Position numbers and translations under genes: made by a program. From Persicitalea sp964500445 (GTDB taxonomy: Bacteria; Bacteroidota; Bacteroidia; Cytophagales; Spirosomataceae): a DNA stretch of 64,000 nucleotides. Shown here piece after piece: positions 8,387 to 16,487 of the stretch (position 1 is the first letter of the stretch; the number at the start of each line of letters is the position of its first letter). The notes under the pieces are model-generated. The model had not been told where the DNA came from and did not search any database. It was given only the letters and a program-made list of their open reading frames with translations. The stretch spans positions 1 through 64,000 of the forward strand of contig CAZCOG010000019.1 of the NCBI GenBank assembly GCA_964500445.1. The letters run 5' to 3'.

Positions 8387-9232
8387 ATGGTAGGAACTGA
8401 GGGTAATATAGTAGGGAAGGGTAGACTGGTTCTATCCTTCTTTTTTCTTTGGTGGGGCCTTAGCCCGGCAGTTGCCCAGGTCAATATCTCGGGCAAGTCC
8501 GGACTGATCTACGTTCCCTCGGCCACGCTGAACGAGGAAGGTTCGCTGCGGATCGGTGCCGCTTACAATCCGGTAAAGTACGGATTTCGGCGGCGGGGCC
8601 GTAATGCCGAAAGGATTCTGTTCGCCAACCTGGTAGTGATTCCCCGACTTGAGGTCAATCTGAATATACTGCAACCGATCGGAAATGAGCAATATCCCGT
8701 GCGCGAGGGCCTGGGCGACCGGCAACTGGACCTGCGCTACCTGCTACTGAAGGAAACTGCCAAACGACCTTCGGTGGCGATTATCATGTCTTCGCCCTTC
8801 ACTATCGATGGTGCCCTGATGACCCACGTGCTGGTGGCGACCAAAACATTCGCGCTCAACGAGAACTTCCGGGCGCTGGTTACGGCGGGCGTCGGGAGTC
8901 CGTACTTTGTGTACCGCGATGTGAAGAACATTCAGTCCTCCAATATTTTTGAGGGATACAAATGGCAGAAGAAGAGCGAATACAAAATCAATAATCACTA
9001 CCTGGTGGGGCCCTTCGGCGGCGTGCAGCTGGAGTACCGGAAGAAAGCCGGTCTGATGGCGGAGTTTGATTCAAAGTACGTGAACCTGGGCGCTTATGCC
9101 ACGCTTTTCGGGCGCTGGAACGTGCAGGCCGGGCTGCTCAATTTTGATCAGGTGACGCTGGGCACGGCCTATACTTTCTCCCTGTTGAAACCTACCAAAC
9201 GGCTGAAAAAACTGTATGAAAAAGAGCCTTAG
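8387..9232 (+). CDS. YjbH-like exopolysaccharide protein, N-terminal half (separate gene)
   Basis: 281 residues from the ATG at 8387; a longer TTG-start reading from 8330 would run through the terminator and is rejected. A signal peptide ends near SPAVAQ (residue 31). GKSGLIYVPSATLNEEGSL and the GLGDRQLDLRYLLL segment resemble the first half of the YjbH family, large outer-membrane beta-barrel lipoprotein-like factors of the yjbEFGH exopolysaccharide operon. The protein stops after about 280 residues, where YjbH homologues of about 700 residues continue. The next gene overlaps its end by 17 bp in another frame and supplies the second half. It likely acts in the outer membrane in glycan export or modification; the biochemical activity of the family is not firmly known. 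Confidence 0.75.
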   Translation: MVGTEGNIVGKGRLVLSFFFLWWGLSPAVAQVNISGKSGLIYVPSATLNEEGSLRIGAAYNPVKYGFRRRGRNAERILFANLVVIPRLEVNLNILQPIGNEQYPVREGLGDRQLDLRYLLLKETAKRPSVAIIMSSPFTIDGALMTHVLVATKTFALNENFRALVTAGVGSPYFVYRDVKNIQSSNIFEGYKWQKKSEYKINNHYLVGPFGGVQLEYRKKAGLMAEFDSKYVNLGAYATLFGRWNVQAGLLNFDQVTLGTAYTFSLLKPTKRLKKLYEKEP

Positions 9233-10322
9233 CCTGCTGGGGATGTGGCTGGGCCTCCTGCCTGCCCTGTACGCGCAGCTGAACGATTTCGACAATGTAC
9301 ACCGGGACACGCTCACCGGTCGGGTCTTCTACGAGCAGCGCCTGGACCGGAATCCGCTGGTGGGCCTGCTGGGCATGCGAAAGGCTCTGCCGGACAACGC
9401 CGAACGGGCGTACGTGCCGCTGATGCAGGGGATTCCGGTGGGTAGTTATACGCCCAGAGGATCAGAAATTGATTTTCGGGCCCTGAGCCGGGCAGAACGA
9501 AAAGACTACCATCGGCAGCATCCCCTCAACCCGCTGACCTACCGCTTCGATTTCCGGATTCATCCCGAATTCGTGGCCAACTTCGGCAACTTCCGCAATC
9601 CGGTAGAAAGCCGGACTAGTTTGATGCTCCAGAGTCAGCTGTACCTGTGGCGGGGCATGGTGTTCAACTATGGCGTATTATTTCCGCTTCAGAACGATCT
9701 GGATGGTCGCCCCAGCAACATTCGTTTCTCGCCCCTGTACCTGAATCAGTTTCTGGCCTTCGAAGGCCACCATTTTCTCAGCCTGTCGGCGGGTACGTTC
9801 TACAGCGACCGCTATGGCGTCAATGCTCAGTATCAGCATATGAACCTCAATGGCCGCTGGACCTACGGGCTGGAAGCGGGCCTGACGGGTTTTTACTACT
9901 ACCCGCGCGGCGGAATTTACTACGAGCCGTTGCGGGACCTGCTGCTGCTGGCCAATGTAGCCTATCGCTGGGAACCCCTCGACCTGACCCTGAAAGTATC
10001 GGGCGGGCAGTACCTGACGAACGACCGCGGCGTCCGCGTGGACATGGTGCGTCAGTTTACCAATGTGGAAATCGGACTGTACGCCACGAAGTCGGGCAAT
10101 GGGGCCACGCTTGGCTTCAACTTCGCGGTGCCCATCCCGCCCGGCAGGATTGTACAGGGCGACCGGGTGCGGCTGCGCACCAGCGAAGAGTTTCGCTGGG
10201 AGTATACCTACACACGGGGTTATAACATTGGCGAAAGGTACCGACTGGGCTACCAGCTGGACGAACGACTCCGCCAATACCACCGCTCGTATCTGAGCAA
10301 TCAGTGGAAACGCTTGCAGTAG
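9216..10322 (+). CDS. YjbH-like exopolysaccharide protein, C-terminal half (separate gene)
   Basis: 368 residues with its own signal peptide (MKKSLSLLGMWLGLLPALYAQ), so it is exported independently. After a ~100-residue linker the sequence alternates polar and aromatic residues like a beta-barrel. The segments RGGIYYEPLRDLLLLANVAY, KVSGGQYLTNDRGVRVDMVR and GFNFAVPIPPGR follow the order of the C-terminal half of YjbH (glycine/Tyr barrel strands, 'GrYLAgDxG', final 'iPl' element). It overlaps the N-terminal-half gene by 17 bp. Having its own signal peptide argues that this is a genuine two-subunit arrangement rather than a recent frameshift. Confidence 0.72.
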   Translation: MKKSLSLLGMWLGLLPALYAQLNDFDNVHRDTLTGRVFYEQRLDRNPLVGLLGMRKALPDNAERAYVPLMQGIPVGSYTPRGSEIDFRALSRAERKDYHRQHPLNPLTYRFDFRIHPEFVANFGNFRNPVESRTSLMLQSQLYLWRGMVFNYGVLFPLQNDLDGRPSNIRFSPLYLNQFLAFEGHHFLSLSAGTFYSDRYGVNAQYQHMNLNGRWTYGLEAGLTGFYYYPRGGIYYEPLRDLLLLANVAYRWEPLDLTLKVSGGQYLTNDRGVRVDMVRQFTNVEIGLYATKSGNGATLGFNFAVPIPPGRIVQGDRVRLRTSEEFRWEYTYTRGYNIGERYRLGYQLDERLRQYHRSYLSNQWKRLQ

Positions 10323-10334
10323 GCACCGCTGCCT

Positions 10335-10646
10335 TTATTCGGACAATTTTGGATCGTTCCCCAGGTTGGGGCGAATGGCCGGTGCGGGAGTATCGGGGTC
10401 GGACGCTTTGGCCTCGCTGGATTCTGTAGCCGGCCGGGGTACCGGGTCGGGGTCCGGGTGTACGGCCGAAAGAATTCGGGCAAGTACCAGGCCGGATGCC
10501 AGCCCGATGCAGAAGAAAACGGCTAGTGAAAGATCCGCGAACAGGAAGCGCAGGAGGTAGCCCAGCAATGTCCACCCCAGAACCGACAGGCCCAGGATAG
10601 CCAGAAAGGAGGGTACTTTTCCGGAAATGAAAGAGCGGTAAGACAT
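10335..10646 (-). CDS. Small membrane protein of unknown function
   Basis: 103 residues from the ATG at 10646 (an upstream non-ATG extension of 12 residues is less likely). Two closely spaced hydrophobic segments (about residues 11-33 and 36-57) are followed by a Pro/Asp/Ala-rich cytoplasmic or periplasmic tail (DPDPDPVPRP-type composition). No family is recognised. It converges with the YjbH C-terminal-half gene, separated by 12 bp containing a short hairpin (aggca/tgcct). It looks like a real small gene because the hydrophobic pattern is regular and codon use matches its neighbours. Confidence 0.55.
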   Translation of the reverse strand: MSYRSFISGKVPSFLAILGLSVLGWTLLGYLLRFLFADLSLAVFFCIGLASGLVLARILSAVHPDPDPVPRPATESSEAKASDPDTPAPAIRPNLGNDPKLSE

Positions 10647-10806
10647 TTTAGCGTGTGTGTCAAAGTGAAAGAGGAAACTCACTGACTAGTATTGACTTGC
10701 AAGATAGCAAGTTTTTTTTGTGATTTTCACAAAATTTGTTATGAATGAGCAAAGTAACTCATGATAGACCTCAAAGTACATTCCGGGCGAGTAGCGGGAG
10801 ATACAG

Positions 10807-10840
10807 AAAAACCCGGAAAGACGTACTTTCCGGGTTTTTC
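10807..10840. terminator. Bidirectional rho-independent terminator
   Basis: Stem of about 13 bp (10808-10820 with 10826-10838) with a 5-nt loop, flanked by A-run and T-run. It lies 19 bp beyond the stop of the minus-strand lectin-like gene at 10859 and would also stop plus-strand transcripts. Confidence 0.9.
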
Positions 10841-10858
10841 GGCGTGATGGAGAAGAGC

Positions 10859-12277
10859 TTACTCGGCCCGTTCCAACGTCACGATCTGCCTGCCTTCGTT
10901 GTAAATGACCAGCTTGTCGGCGGAACTCCCCTGACCCGTAAACGCAAATTCCAGGTTGAAATCGCGGGAGAAAAAGCGGGTCTCGGACATGGGGTAAAGC
11001 AACGTATTGAGCACGAACACGCCTTCACTGGACAGCCGGAGTCCGCCGCTTTCCTTCGTAACGGTCATACTGCCGCCGTTGGGCGGCGGCATCGTAAAAG
11101 TACCCACGTAGTCGTCCAGTAGTTTCGCAGGGATTCTCACATAACGGGCATCGAACGTAGGGTCGGGTGCCACCTGGATATCCGTCGTATTTTCGAAACG
11201 AGCGATGGCACCCCAGCCCCAGGCGGCGTCGTTGGCGATGCCGATGAGCAATGAATTTTCCCCTTCCTGCAGAGGCAGTACGAAGGAGGTATTTTCGATG
11301 GAAATGCGCCCGCCGGGCGGCTTTTCCATCGGACTACCCTGCAGGTTCTTGTCCAGATAGGCCATTCGTCCGTTCAGGAACACCCAGACATCATTGACAA
11401 ATCCCAATTCCATTTTTTTCTGTTGCGCCCGCGCCGATTTGACTTTCAGTTTCAGCCACACGATACTCCGCGCTTCGTTTTTGCCGAAGGCGCGGATCAG
11501 ATTCACCAGACCCCGGCGTTCGGCGGCGAGGGTTTGCCATTTCGTGTCAGGCCCAGGCAGCAGATCGTAGCTGAAATCGACTCTTTCGGGAATGGCGATC
11601 GGGTCGCTTACCGCCCAATTACGGATATAGCGAGGATCGTTGGATGTAGGGTCCACCCCCGGTAGAAACGAAAGGTTTTCGGTGACGTCGGGCTGTAACG
11701 TCAGATTCCGTACGGCCATGTCGCCTTCAAAGCCGAGGGTGCCCCGCTCGGTGTTTCCCGCCAGATGCTCCACTTCCAGGGTAGGTTGGTCCGGGTGGTT
11801 GACGTACATCCGCAGCTGGGCATCCGAAATCACCAGCTTGATGTGACTCCATTCATTCTTGGCAAACGAAGCATTGGACTGGTACTCGACGTAGGTATCC
11901 CACATCAGCACACCGTCGAGGTAGGGCGCGTACTGTACGCCTTCCATCGCCAGGGAGTCACCCGCCCGTCCCATGCGCAGGTAGAAGCACTCAGTTTCGT
12001 TGGCGTCCTGATAGCGAAAATAAAAAGTCATCATGTTGTTGGGCTTCACATCAAACTCGATGGTGCCGCTTTTAAAATCGAGTCCTTTGGCCACGACTTT
12101 CCCGGCCTCGGGCGTGAGCTGCATGTGAGGTACCCTATTCTCGGTGGAGAACGTAACCCCGCCGGACTTGAAATCCCATTTTTCGGCGGTTAGGGGTACT
12201 TCGTTTGTTTTGCCGTTCTGGGAGAAAATCGGGATTTGCAACAGGCAAAACCCAAGAATTAAAATGACGTTTTTCAT
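10859..12277 (-). CDS. Secreted concanavalin-A-like (LamG/DUF1080-type) protein
   Basis: 472 residues with a signal peptide ending near IPIFSQ. Residues about 30-195 look like a concanavalin-A-like jelly roll: GTIEFDVKPNNMMTFYFRYQ, NEWSHIKLVISDAQLRMYVN and GTLGFEGDMAVRNLTL are typical strands of LamG/DUF1080-type sugar-binding or hydrolase-like domains. The middle (about 215-370) resembles a carbohydrate-binding beta-sandwich (WVFLNGRMAYLD). The last ~85 residues (YVGTFTMPP onward) resemble the small beta domain found at the C-terminus of some beta-lactamase-like proteins. Likely extracellular or periplasmic. It is on the same strand as another secreted lectin-like gene and is divergent from the membrane regulator at 13254. 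No catalytic residues could be assigned. Confidence 0.65.
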   Translation of the reverse strand: MKNVILILGFCLLQIPIFSQNGKTNEVPLTAEKWDFKSGGVTFSTENRVPHMQLTPEAGKVVAKGLDFKSGTIEFDVKPNNMMTFYFRYQDANETECFYLRMGRAGDSLAMEGVQYAPYLDGVLMWDTYVEYQSNASFAKNEWSHIKLVISDAQLRMYVNHPDQPTLEVEHLAGNTERGTLGFEGDMAVRNLTLQPDVTENLSFLPGVDPTSNDPRYIRNWAVSDPIAIPERVDFSYDLLPGPDTKWQTLAAERRGLVNLIRAFGKNEARSIVWLKLKVKSARAQQKKMELGFVNDVWVFLNGRMAYLDKNLQGSPMEKPPGGRISIENTSFVLPLQEGENSLLIGIANDAAWGWGAIARFENTTDIQVAPDPTFDARYVRIPAKLLDDYVGTFTMPPPNGGSMTVTKESGGLRLSSEGVFVLNTLLYPMSETRFFSRDFNLEFAFTGQGSSADKLVIYNEGRQIVTLERAE

Positions 12278-12419
12278 GGCAGATAAGTAGATGCTGGATT
12301 TTGGATTCTAGATATTAGATTATATCAAAATATTTAAAATCAATAAGTTATGCACTTATTTGAACTAAAATTTAATTTACCGAGGTACTTAGGATTGGGT
12401 ACTTTGTACTAAAAAATGG
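12278..12419. other. Intergenic gap between the two secreted lectin-like genes
   Basis: 142 bp, AT-rich. It starts with one half-copy of the TGGATTTTGGATTCTAGAT word-repeat type (12290-12325) without its partner arm. No exact TAnnTTTG box is seen on the minus strand. Confidence 0.45.
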
Positions 12420-13055
12420 TTAATTCAAGATTGTCAGGTTTTTGAAGCTCCCTCTGGATCTGTTTCCTACCCAAAAACCTATCTTATCGGAGGCGGGCTT
12501 TGTCAACCTTTCGACTTCCATTAGCCTATTGCCAGACTTTGTTTCCTGCACCAGGATTTTGTTCGCAGTGATGGTCAGGCTGATGGAAAACCAATCGTCG
12601 GGCGCGGGCGGACTGGAAAATTCCCGTTCAAAAACTCCCGTGCGCTGTTCACGAAGTTTGCTCCACGTAAATTCAGGATGGGAGATATATTGGATACTGT
12701 GCTCGCGCCTGATTTTTTCATTCGAGTGAAAGTTGAACGGTCTGAAATAAACCGCCTCGTAGGTCGAATCATTCTGAACATTGAAGGCAATGCCCACGAA
12801 GCTGCCGCCCTGCTTGTTTTCGCCCCGCAGGTCGACGTGGAGGGTGCCTTCCTGCATTTGCACCGTTTGGACGACCGCCATTCCATCTCCTTCCCGCGCA
12901 TCGAGTGAAATGACTTCCTTTTGTGTTTCAGGCCGGCCGTCAAACTGTCGGTTTACCAGTTTGACAGCTTGCTGATCCAGTTTGATTTTTTTGTTTTGAG
13001 AAACGGCCTTTACACCTACCAAACAGAACGACAGAATTAGAATGCGTATGAACAT
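12420..13055 (-). CDS. Secreted concanavalin-A-like domain protein
   Basis: 211 residues: signal peptide (MFIRILILSFCLVGVKAVSQ) followed by one beta-sandwich. The strands GTLHVDLRG, SFVGIAFNVQND, YEAVYFRPFNF, WFSISLTITANKILV and KIGFWVGNRSRGSFKNLTIL follow the order of DUF1080/LamG-like modules, which often bind or act on glycans. Family members often carry a catalytic neighbour domain, but none is present here. It lies 142 bp upstream of the larger secreted lectin-like gene on the same strand and faces the divergent transmembrane regulator gene across a 198-bp gap. This suggests that the three genes form one response unit (inference). Confidence 0.65.
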   Translation of the reverse strand: MFIRILILSFCLVGVKAVSQNKKIKLDQQAVKLVNRQFDGRPETQKEVISLDAREGDGMAVVQTVQMQEGTLHVDLRGENKQGGSFVGIAFNVQNDSTYEAVYFRPFNFHSNEKIRREHSIQYISHPEFTWSKLREQRTGVFEREFSSPPAPDDWFSISLTITANKILVQETKSGNRLMEVERLTKPASDKIGFWVGNRSRGSFKNLTILN

Positions 13056-13140
13056 GTGCTTTGATGATTTGATTTAAACTAAACAGATTGAGCAGATCGG
13101 TACCTTTTGCCAAAAGTGCATAAAGGGGCCTAGAAAGCTT

Positions 13141-13188
13141 GTTCACCCCCTGTTCAAGTTGAATTCAAGTACGTTCACGGGTATGAAC
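13141..13188. promoter_or_regulatory. Cluster of GTTCA half-sites and a TTGAATTCAA palindrome in a divergent promoter region
   Basis: Between two divergent genes, GTTCA occurs at 13141, 13152 and 13173. An inverted copy TGAAC at 13184-13188 makes GTTCA-6-TGAAC with the third. A perfect 10-bp palindrome lies at 13159-13168. This looks like an operator region, possibly for the HTH protein encoded at 13254. Binding is not shown by sequence alone. Confidence 0.45.
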
Positions 13189-13253
13189 AATCACCTTTTC
13201 GCCCACGACTTCGTACTTTAGCAAACAATAGATCGACGGATAAAGAATAATGC

Positions 13254-14579
13254 GTGAATATGCAGTACGACAAAGACTTACTGGCGCAATGTTGCACGCT
13301 GGTAGAGAAGAAACTGGGGTGGGGTGATAGTCAGCGATGGACGAACGCCGACTTCGAACTGCTCGGCGAAAAGATTCGCGATGAAACGGGCGTACGCCTC
13401 AGCACAAGCACCCTGAAGCGTCTGTGGGGTCGGGTCAAGTACGACAGTATCCCCCAGGTAACCACGCTGAACGCCCTGGCACGCTTCGCCGGCTATGGTA
13501 CCTTTCGGGAGCTTGCAGAGGTACTTGAAGAAGAGGAAATGGTACCTCCCCCCACACAGGTACCCCCAAAAAGGCCGGTGGTACCCGAATTGCCGAATCG
13601 GGAAAGGGTACTACCTGACAGACAGTTTTCCAGGAGCGCCATCTGGTCGATCGGCCTGGTAATGGGTATCGGCATTTCTTTATTTCTGGCCTTTTCGCTG
13701 AGTCAGAAACAAAAAAATGACCTGCCTGCTTCCGCTCGGTACTCGTTCAGCAGCCGCCCGGTGACGACGGGCCTTCCCAATTCGGTGGTTTTTACCTTCG
13801 ATGTTTCCCAGGCAAAAACCGATTGTCTTTTCGTGCAGCAAACCTGGGACAGCAGCAAACGGTTCAGGATCAGAAAAGACCAGCAACAGGCGACCTCGAT
13901 CTACTATTATCCCGGCTTTTACACAGCCAAACTCACGGTGGACAGCACCGTGGTGAGCCAGCATAAACTATTCATCAAAACCGACGGCTGGTTACCCCTG
14001 GTAGAGCAAGAGTCGGTTCCGGTGTATTTCAAACCCGAGGAAAGTACCCGGGACGGCGTATTCGGGCTTACAGCCCGGCAACTCATGGGCCACAACATTC
14101 CCATGCAGCCCAAGGTACCTCACGTACTTTACTACTACATGAAAGATTTTGGCGAACTTTCCAGCCATAATTTCACTCTGGAAACCAGCGTAAAAAATAC
14201 CTTTTCCTCCGGCAGCGGGGCTTGCCAGCAAAGCCAGGTCGCGGTACATTGTGAAAATGGCCTTTTCGTCGTCCCGCTGTCTATTCCCGGTTGTACCTCA
14301 GCCCTGAATGCCCTGCTTCCCGGAAAACTCATCCAGGGCAGCAAAACCGACCTCTCGGCGTTTGGCGTCGACTTTGCCCAATGGGCCGAGCTGCGTATCG
14401 CGGTCAAAAACAAGAGCGTAGTAGTTTTCCTGAACGGGAAACCCGTACTGAAAACTGCCTTTTCGATGAACGCCGGTAAAGTGATCGGGGTCGGGTACAG
14501 CTTTCAGGGAACGGGATTCGTGGACTATGTGCGCCTGTACGACGGCGCGGGAAAGGCCGCTCTGTTGGAAGAATTTTGA
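13254..14579 (+). CDS. Transmembrane protein with N-terminal HTH-like region and extracytoplasmic lectin-like domain
   Basis: 441 residues from GTG 13254; ATG 13260 would remove two residues. Residues 1-85 form a helical, probably DNA-binding module: LSTSTLKRLWGRVKYDSIPQ resembles the HTH core of a Cytophagales family that also keeps TLNALARFAGY. After a Pro-rich linker a single membrane span lies near residues 125-145 (WSIGLVMGIGISLFLAFSLS). Residues 160-255 may be a PKD/beta-sandwich module, and residues 290-441 look like a concanavalin-A-like domain (NFTLETSVKN, AELRIAVKNKSVVVFLNGKP, GFVDYVRLYD). The topology is cytoplasmic reader, membrane, outside sensor. The divergent neighbours at 12420 and 10859 are secreted proteins with the same type of outside domain. 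Whether it binds DNA is inferred. Confidence 0.6.
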   Translation: MNMQYDKDLLAQCCTLVEKKLGWGDSQRWTNADFELLGEKIRDETGVRLSTSTLKRLWGRVKYDSIPQVTTLNALARFAGYGTFRELAEVLEEEEMVPPPTQVPPKRPVVPELPNRERVLPDRQFSRSAIWSIGLVMGIGISLFLAFSLSQKQKNDLPASARYSFSSRPVTTGLPNSVVFTFDVSQAKTDCLFVQQTWDSSKRFRIRKDQQQATSIYYYPGFYTAKLTVDSTVVSQHKLFIKTDGWLPLVEQESVPVYFKPEESTRDGVFGLTARQLMGHNIPMQPKVPHVLYYYMKDFGELSSHNFTLETSVKNTFSSGSGACQQSQVAVHCENGLFVVPLSIPGCTSALNALLPGKLIQGSKTDLSAFGVDFAQWAELRIAVKNKSVVVFLNGKPVLKTAFSMNAGKVIGVGYSFQGTGFVDYVRLYDGAGKAALLEEF

Positions 14580-14602
14580 GGGGGGGAGAGTTGGTCGTCT
14601 TG

Positions 14603-15502
14603 TCAGGAAGTAAGATCCTGAGCCACCACTTCCAGCCGGTAGCCCACGCCGTGAACGGAGGCAATGCTGACCGTCGGATCGCTGCGCAGGAGCTTCCGCA
14701 GCCGCGATACGAATACGTCCACGCTGCGGCCCACGATAATGCCTTCGTCTTCCCATACCAGTTTGAGGATCTTTTCGCGTTCGAGCAGTTGGTTGGGGTG
14801 GGTGGCAAACAGACGCAGTAGCTTGGTTTCGCGATAAGTGAGCGAGTGCTGCACCCCGGCGGCATTCAGGGATTGATCCGCCGGATGGAAGGAAGTACGG
14901 CCGATCCTTATCACATCGGCTGTGTCTGCTTCGGCGGGAGAGCCGACGGCCGAGCCTTCACTCTCTTCTCTGGATTTGGCGACGCGAAACCAAATCAGGC
15001 CGCTAACACCAGCCAGTAAAAAACTGAACAATCCGGCCCACCAGCGGGAGCCTGATTGATCGGGGGGCTTATTGAAAGTAATCTGCAGGTTGCGGCAGCC
15101 GGCTTGCTGCTGCCGACCCACGCAGGGAATGGCTTGTTCGGTCAGGTCCTGGTGAGAGTACCCGAGCCGGAGAACGCCATCGGCGCAGTCGAGGACGGCG
15201 ACATCGTAGCTTTCGGTAACTCCGTGGAGTTTCAGCGATTCGTGGAGCAGGTCGGGGATCTGATCGTAGTCGAAAGCCTGCTCAAGGCGAATGGTGTAGG
15301 TAAAGGCATCGGAACGCTGGACGGGCAAAATCCGGGAAGTCGAATCCCCCGCGGCCGTCAGCAAATGATGGGCCGTCCGCCGCAGGGCCAGATTCACCTT
15401 TTTTTCGAATCGCTCCTGCTCGGACGGTCTCTCTCCCGGAGCCAGTTGCATAAACAACAGGCCCGAGATAAAGAACACGAAACCGGCTACGATCTTTCCC
15501 AT
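14603..15502 (-). CDS. ToxR-like membrane-bound winged-helix transcriptional regulator
   Basis: 299 residues from ATG 15502; a TTG at 15532 overlapping the upstream gene is a less likely start. Residues 3-20 form an N-terminal span and about 155-173 a second one, with ~130 periplasmic residues between that include three Cys (near CADG, CVGR and GCRN). Residues about 205-295 are an OmpR/PhoB-type DNA-binding domain: LTYRETKLLRLFATHPNQLL, the recognition-helix region VGRSVDVFVSRLRKLL, and GVGYRLEV at the wing. No receiver domain is present, so signal input is probably direct from the periplasm. It is the last gene of an operon with two small secreted proteins. OmpR-family sites are tandem repeats, and a three-fold GTAAA repeat lies at the operon promoter. 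Confidence 0.85.
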   Translation of the reverse strand: MGKIVAGFVFFISGLLFMQLAPGERPSEQERFEKKVNLALRRTAHHLLTAAGDSTSRILPVQRSDAFTYTIRLEQAFDYDQIPDLLHESLKLHGVTESYDVAVLDCADGVLRLGYSHQDLTEQAIPCVGRQQQAGCRNLQITFNKPPDQSGSRWWAGLFSFLLAGVSGLIWFRVAKSREESEGSAVGSPAEADTADVIRIGRTSFHPADQSLNAAGVQHSLTYRETKLLRLFATHPNQLLEREKILKLVWEDEGIIVGRSVDVFVSRLRKLLRSDPTVSIASVHGVGYRLEVVAQDLTS

Positions 15503-15525
15503 GATCCCGAATGTACTAAAAAAAC

Positions 15526-15972
15526 TTAACAACCATCCCGCGGGCCATTCAGGGTGGGTATCCAGTTGAAAGCCGGGTAGCGGCCCACGCTGAATACGCG
15601 CCTGGCGGTGGACAGTTTCTCATCAACGGGTTCTACCACCAGTTCATCGCCCAGGGTTGCCTGCCGTAGAATGGTACTGATTTCCATCCCGTCGGCGTTG
15701 GATGCGGCGCGACTAATGACCATATTGCCCCGTTTCAAGTACACCCGGAACGGAACACCGGAAGGTTCTCCGGTTTCGGCGTGGCTGGTGACGAGACTGA
15801 GTTGGCCGTTACTGTTCAACCACAGCAGCGGAGAGTGGAGCGTTTTGCCATTCAGCAGCACCGGACCGGCGTAAACGGGTTCTGCTTCGATTGTACGGGC
15901 GGAGGTGAAAACGCCCGCCAGGACCAGCAGTCCCAGGATGACTGAGATTTGGATTGCTTTTAACTTTTTCAT
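15526..15972 (-). CDS. Small secreted protein of unknown function
   Basis: 148 residues with an N-terminal hydrophobic signal (ISVILGLLVLAGVFTSA). The rest looks like a single beta-rich domain: VPFRVYLKRGNMVISRA, EISTILRQATLGDELVVEPV. The order of elements parallels the upstream neighbour (F+V..+R, then E-I, then GD-[ER]-[IL]-V), so the two are probably divergent paralogues. The pattern has some likeness to GldM C-terminal-type domains, but I would not assign that. It overlaps the upstream gene by 4 bp and ends 23 bp before the ATG of the membrane regulator, so it is likely cotranscribed and could be a ligand-binding partner of that regulator (inference). Confidence 0.6.
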   Translation of the reverse strand: MKKLKAIQISVILGLLVLAGVFTSARTIEAEPVYAGPVLLNGKTLHSPLLWLNSNGQLSLVTSHAETGEPSGVPFRVYLKRGNMVISRAASNADGMEISTILRQATLGDELVVEPVDEKLSTARRVFSVGRYPAFNWIPTLNGPRDGC

Positions 15973-16379
15973 TGGATGACGATTTCGTTGTGGGGTAGAG
16001 CGTATTGATCACTGACCGTAAGTAATACGATGCGGTCGCCTTTACGGCAGCGGGGCAGGAGCTGGTTCAGGTTAATTTCCTGATATTCCTGACTGGAAAA
16101 CATCATCAGGGTGTTGGTCTCGGCCCGCCGGATCGCCACCTTGAAAGTGACTTTGCCCAGCGGTTTGACCCGCTCGGGAGATAATTCGACCCGTTGCACA
16201 CTCAGCCAGCCTTTCGTGTCACGCGGAAGCGTGCATTTGCCTCGGGGACTGTACTCGTCGACAATCATTCCGGTGTCCAGGAAGGCAGCGGCGCACTGCT
16301 GTCCCGCTTTCTGCGCCAGGCCCATACTACCCCAGGCGCAAAGGCTCATTAGCAAGAAAATTCTGATTCGCTTTTTCAT
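15969..16379 (-). CDS. Small secreted protein of unknown function, first gene of a regulator operon
   Basis: 136 residues with a clear signal peptide ending near GSMGLAQ. The mature part is beta-rich: VTFKVAIRRAETNTLMMFSS, INLNQLLPRCRKGDRIVLLTV. It contains three Cys and resembles its downstream neighbour in layout. It overlaps that gene by 4 bp (ATGA), indicating translational coupling. A TAnnTTTG-type box lies about 32 bp upstream and a GTAAA triple repeat further upstream. No known family is recognised. The position with a ToxR-like protein suggests envelope sensing. Confidence 0.6.
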   Translation of the reverse strand: MKKRIRIFLLMSLCAWGSMGLAQKAGQQCAAAFLDTGMIVDEYSPRGKCTLPRDTKGWLSVQRVELSPERVKPLGKVTFKVAIRRAETNTLMMFSSQEYQEINLNQLLPRCRKGDRIVLLTVSDQYALPHNEIVIQ

Positions 16380-16410
16380 TGGCTGCTTCGTTTTATGGTT
16401 GGTACTTGAA

Positions 16411-16418
16411 CAAATGTA
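16411..16418 (-). promoter_or_regulatory. Bacteroidota -7 box for the secreted-protein/ToxR-like operon
   Basis: Minus-strand TACATTTG is an exact match to TAnnTTTG, 32 bp before the start codon at 16379. A CAAA (minus-strand TTTG) occurs at 16432-16435, closer than the usual -33 spacing. Confidence 0.55.
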
Positions 16419-16449
16419 CCGGACCCATTTCCAAAACTAAAAAATGCGC

Positions 16450-16487
16450 TGTAAAAGAATGTAAAGGAAATGTAAAAGTATATAAAG
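16450..16487. promoter_or_regulatory. Tandem GTAAA direct repeats, candidate OmpR-family binding site
   Basis: TGTAAAAG/TGTAAAGG/TGTAAAAG start at 16450, 16460 and 16471, with a weaker TATAAAG at 16481. That is a 10-11-bp period, one helical turn. Head-to-tail repeats at this period are the normal target of OmpR/PhoB winged-helix proteins (compare the CpxR GTAAA-N5-GTAAA box). They lie about 32-70 bp upstream of the -7 box of an operon that encodes such a protein. Confidence 0.6.
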
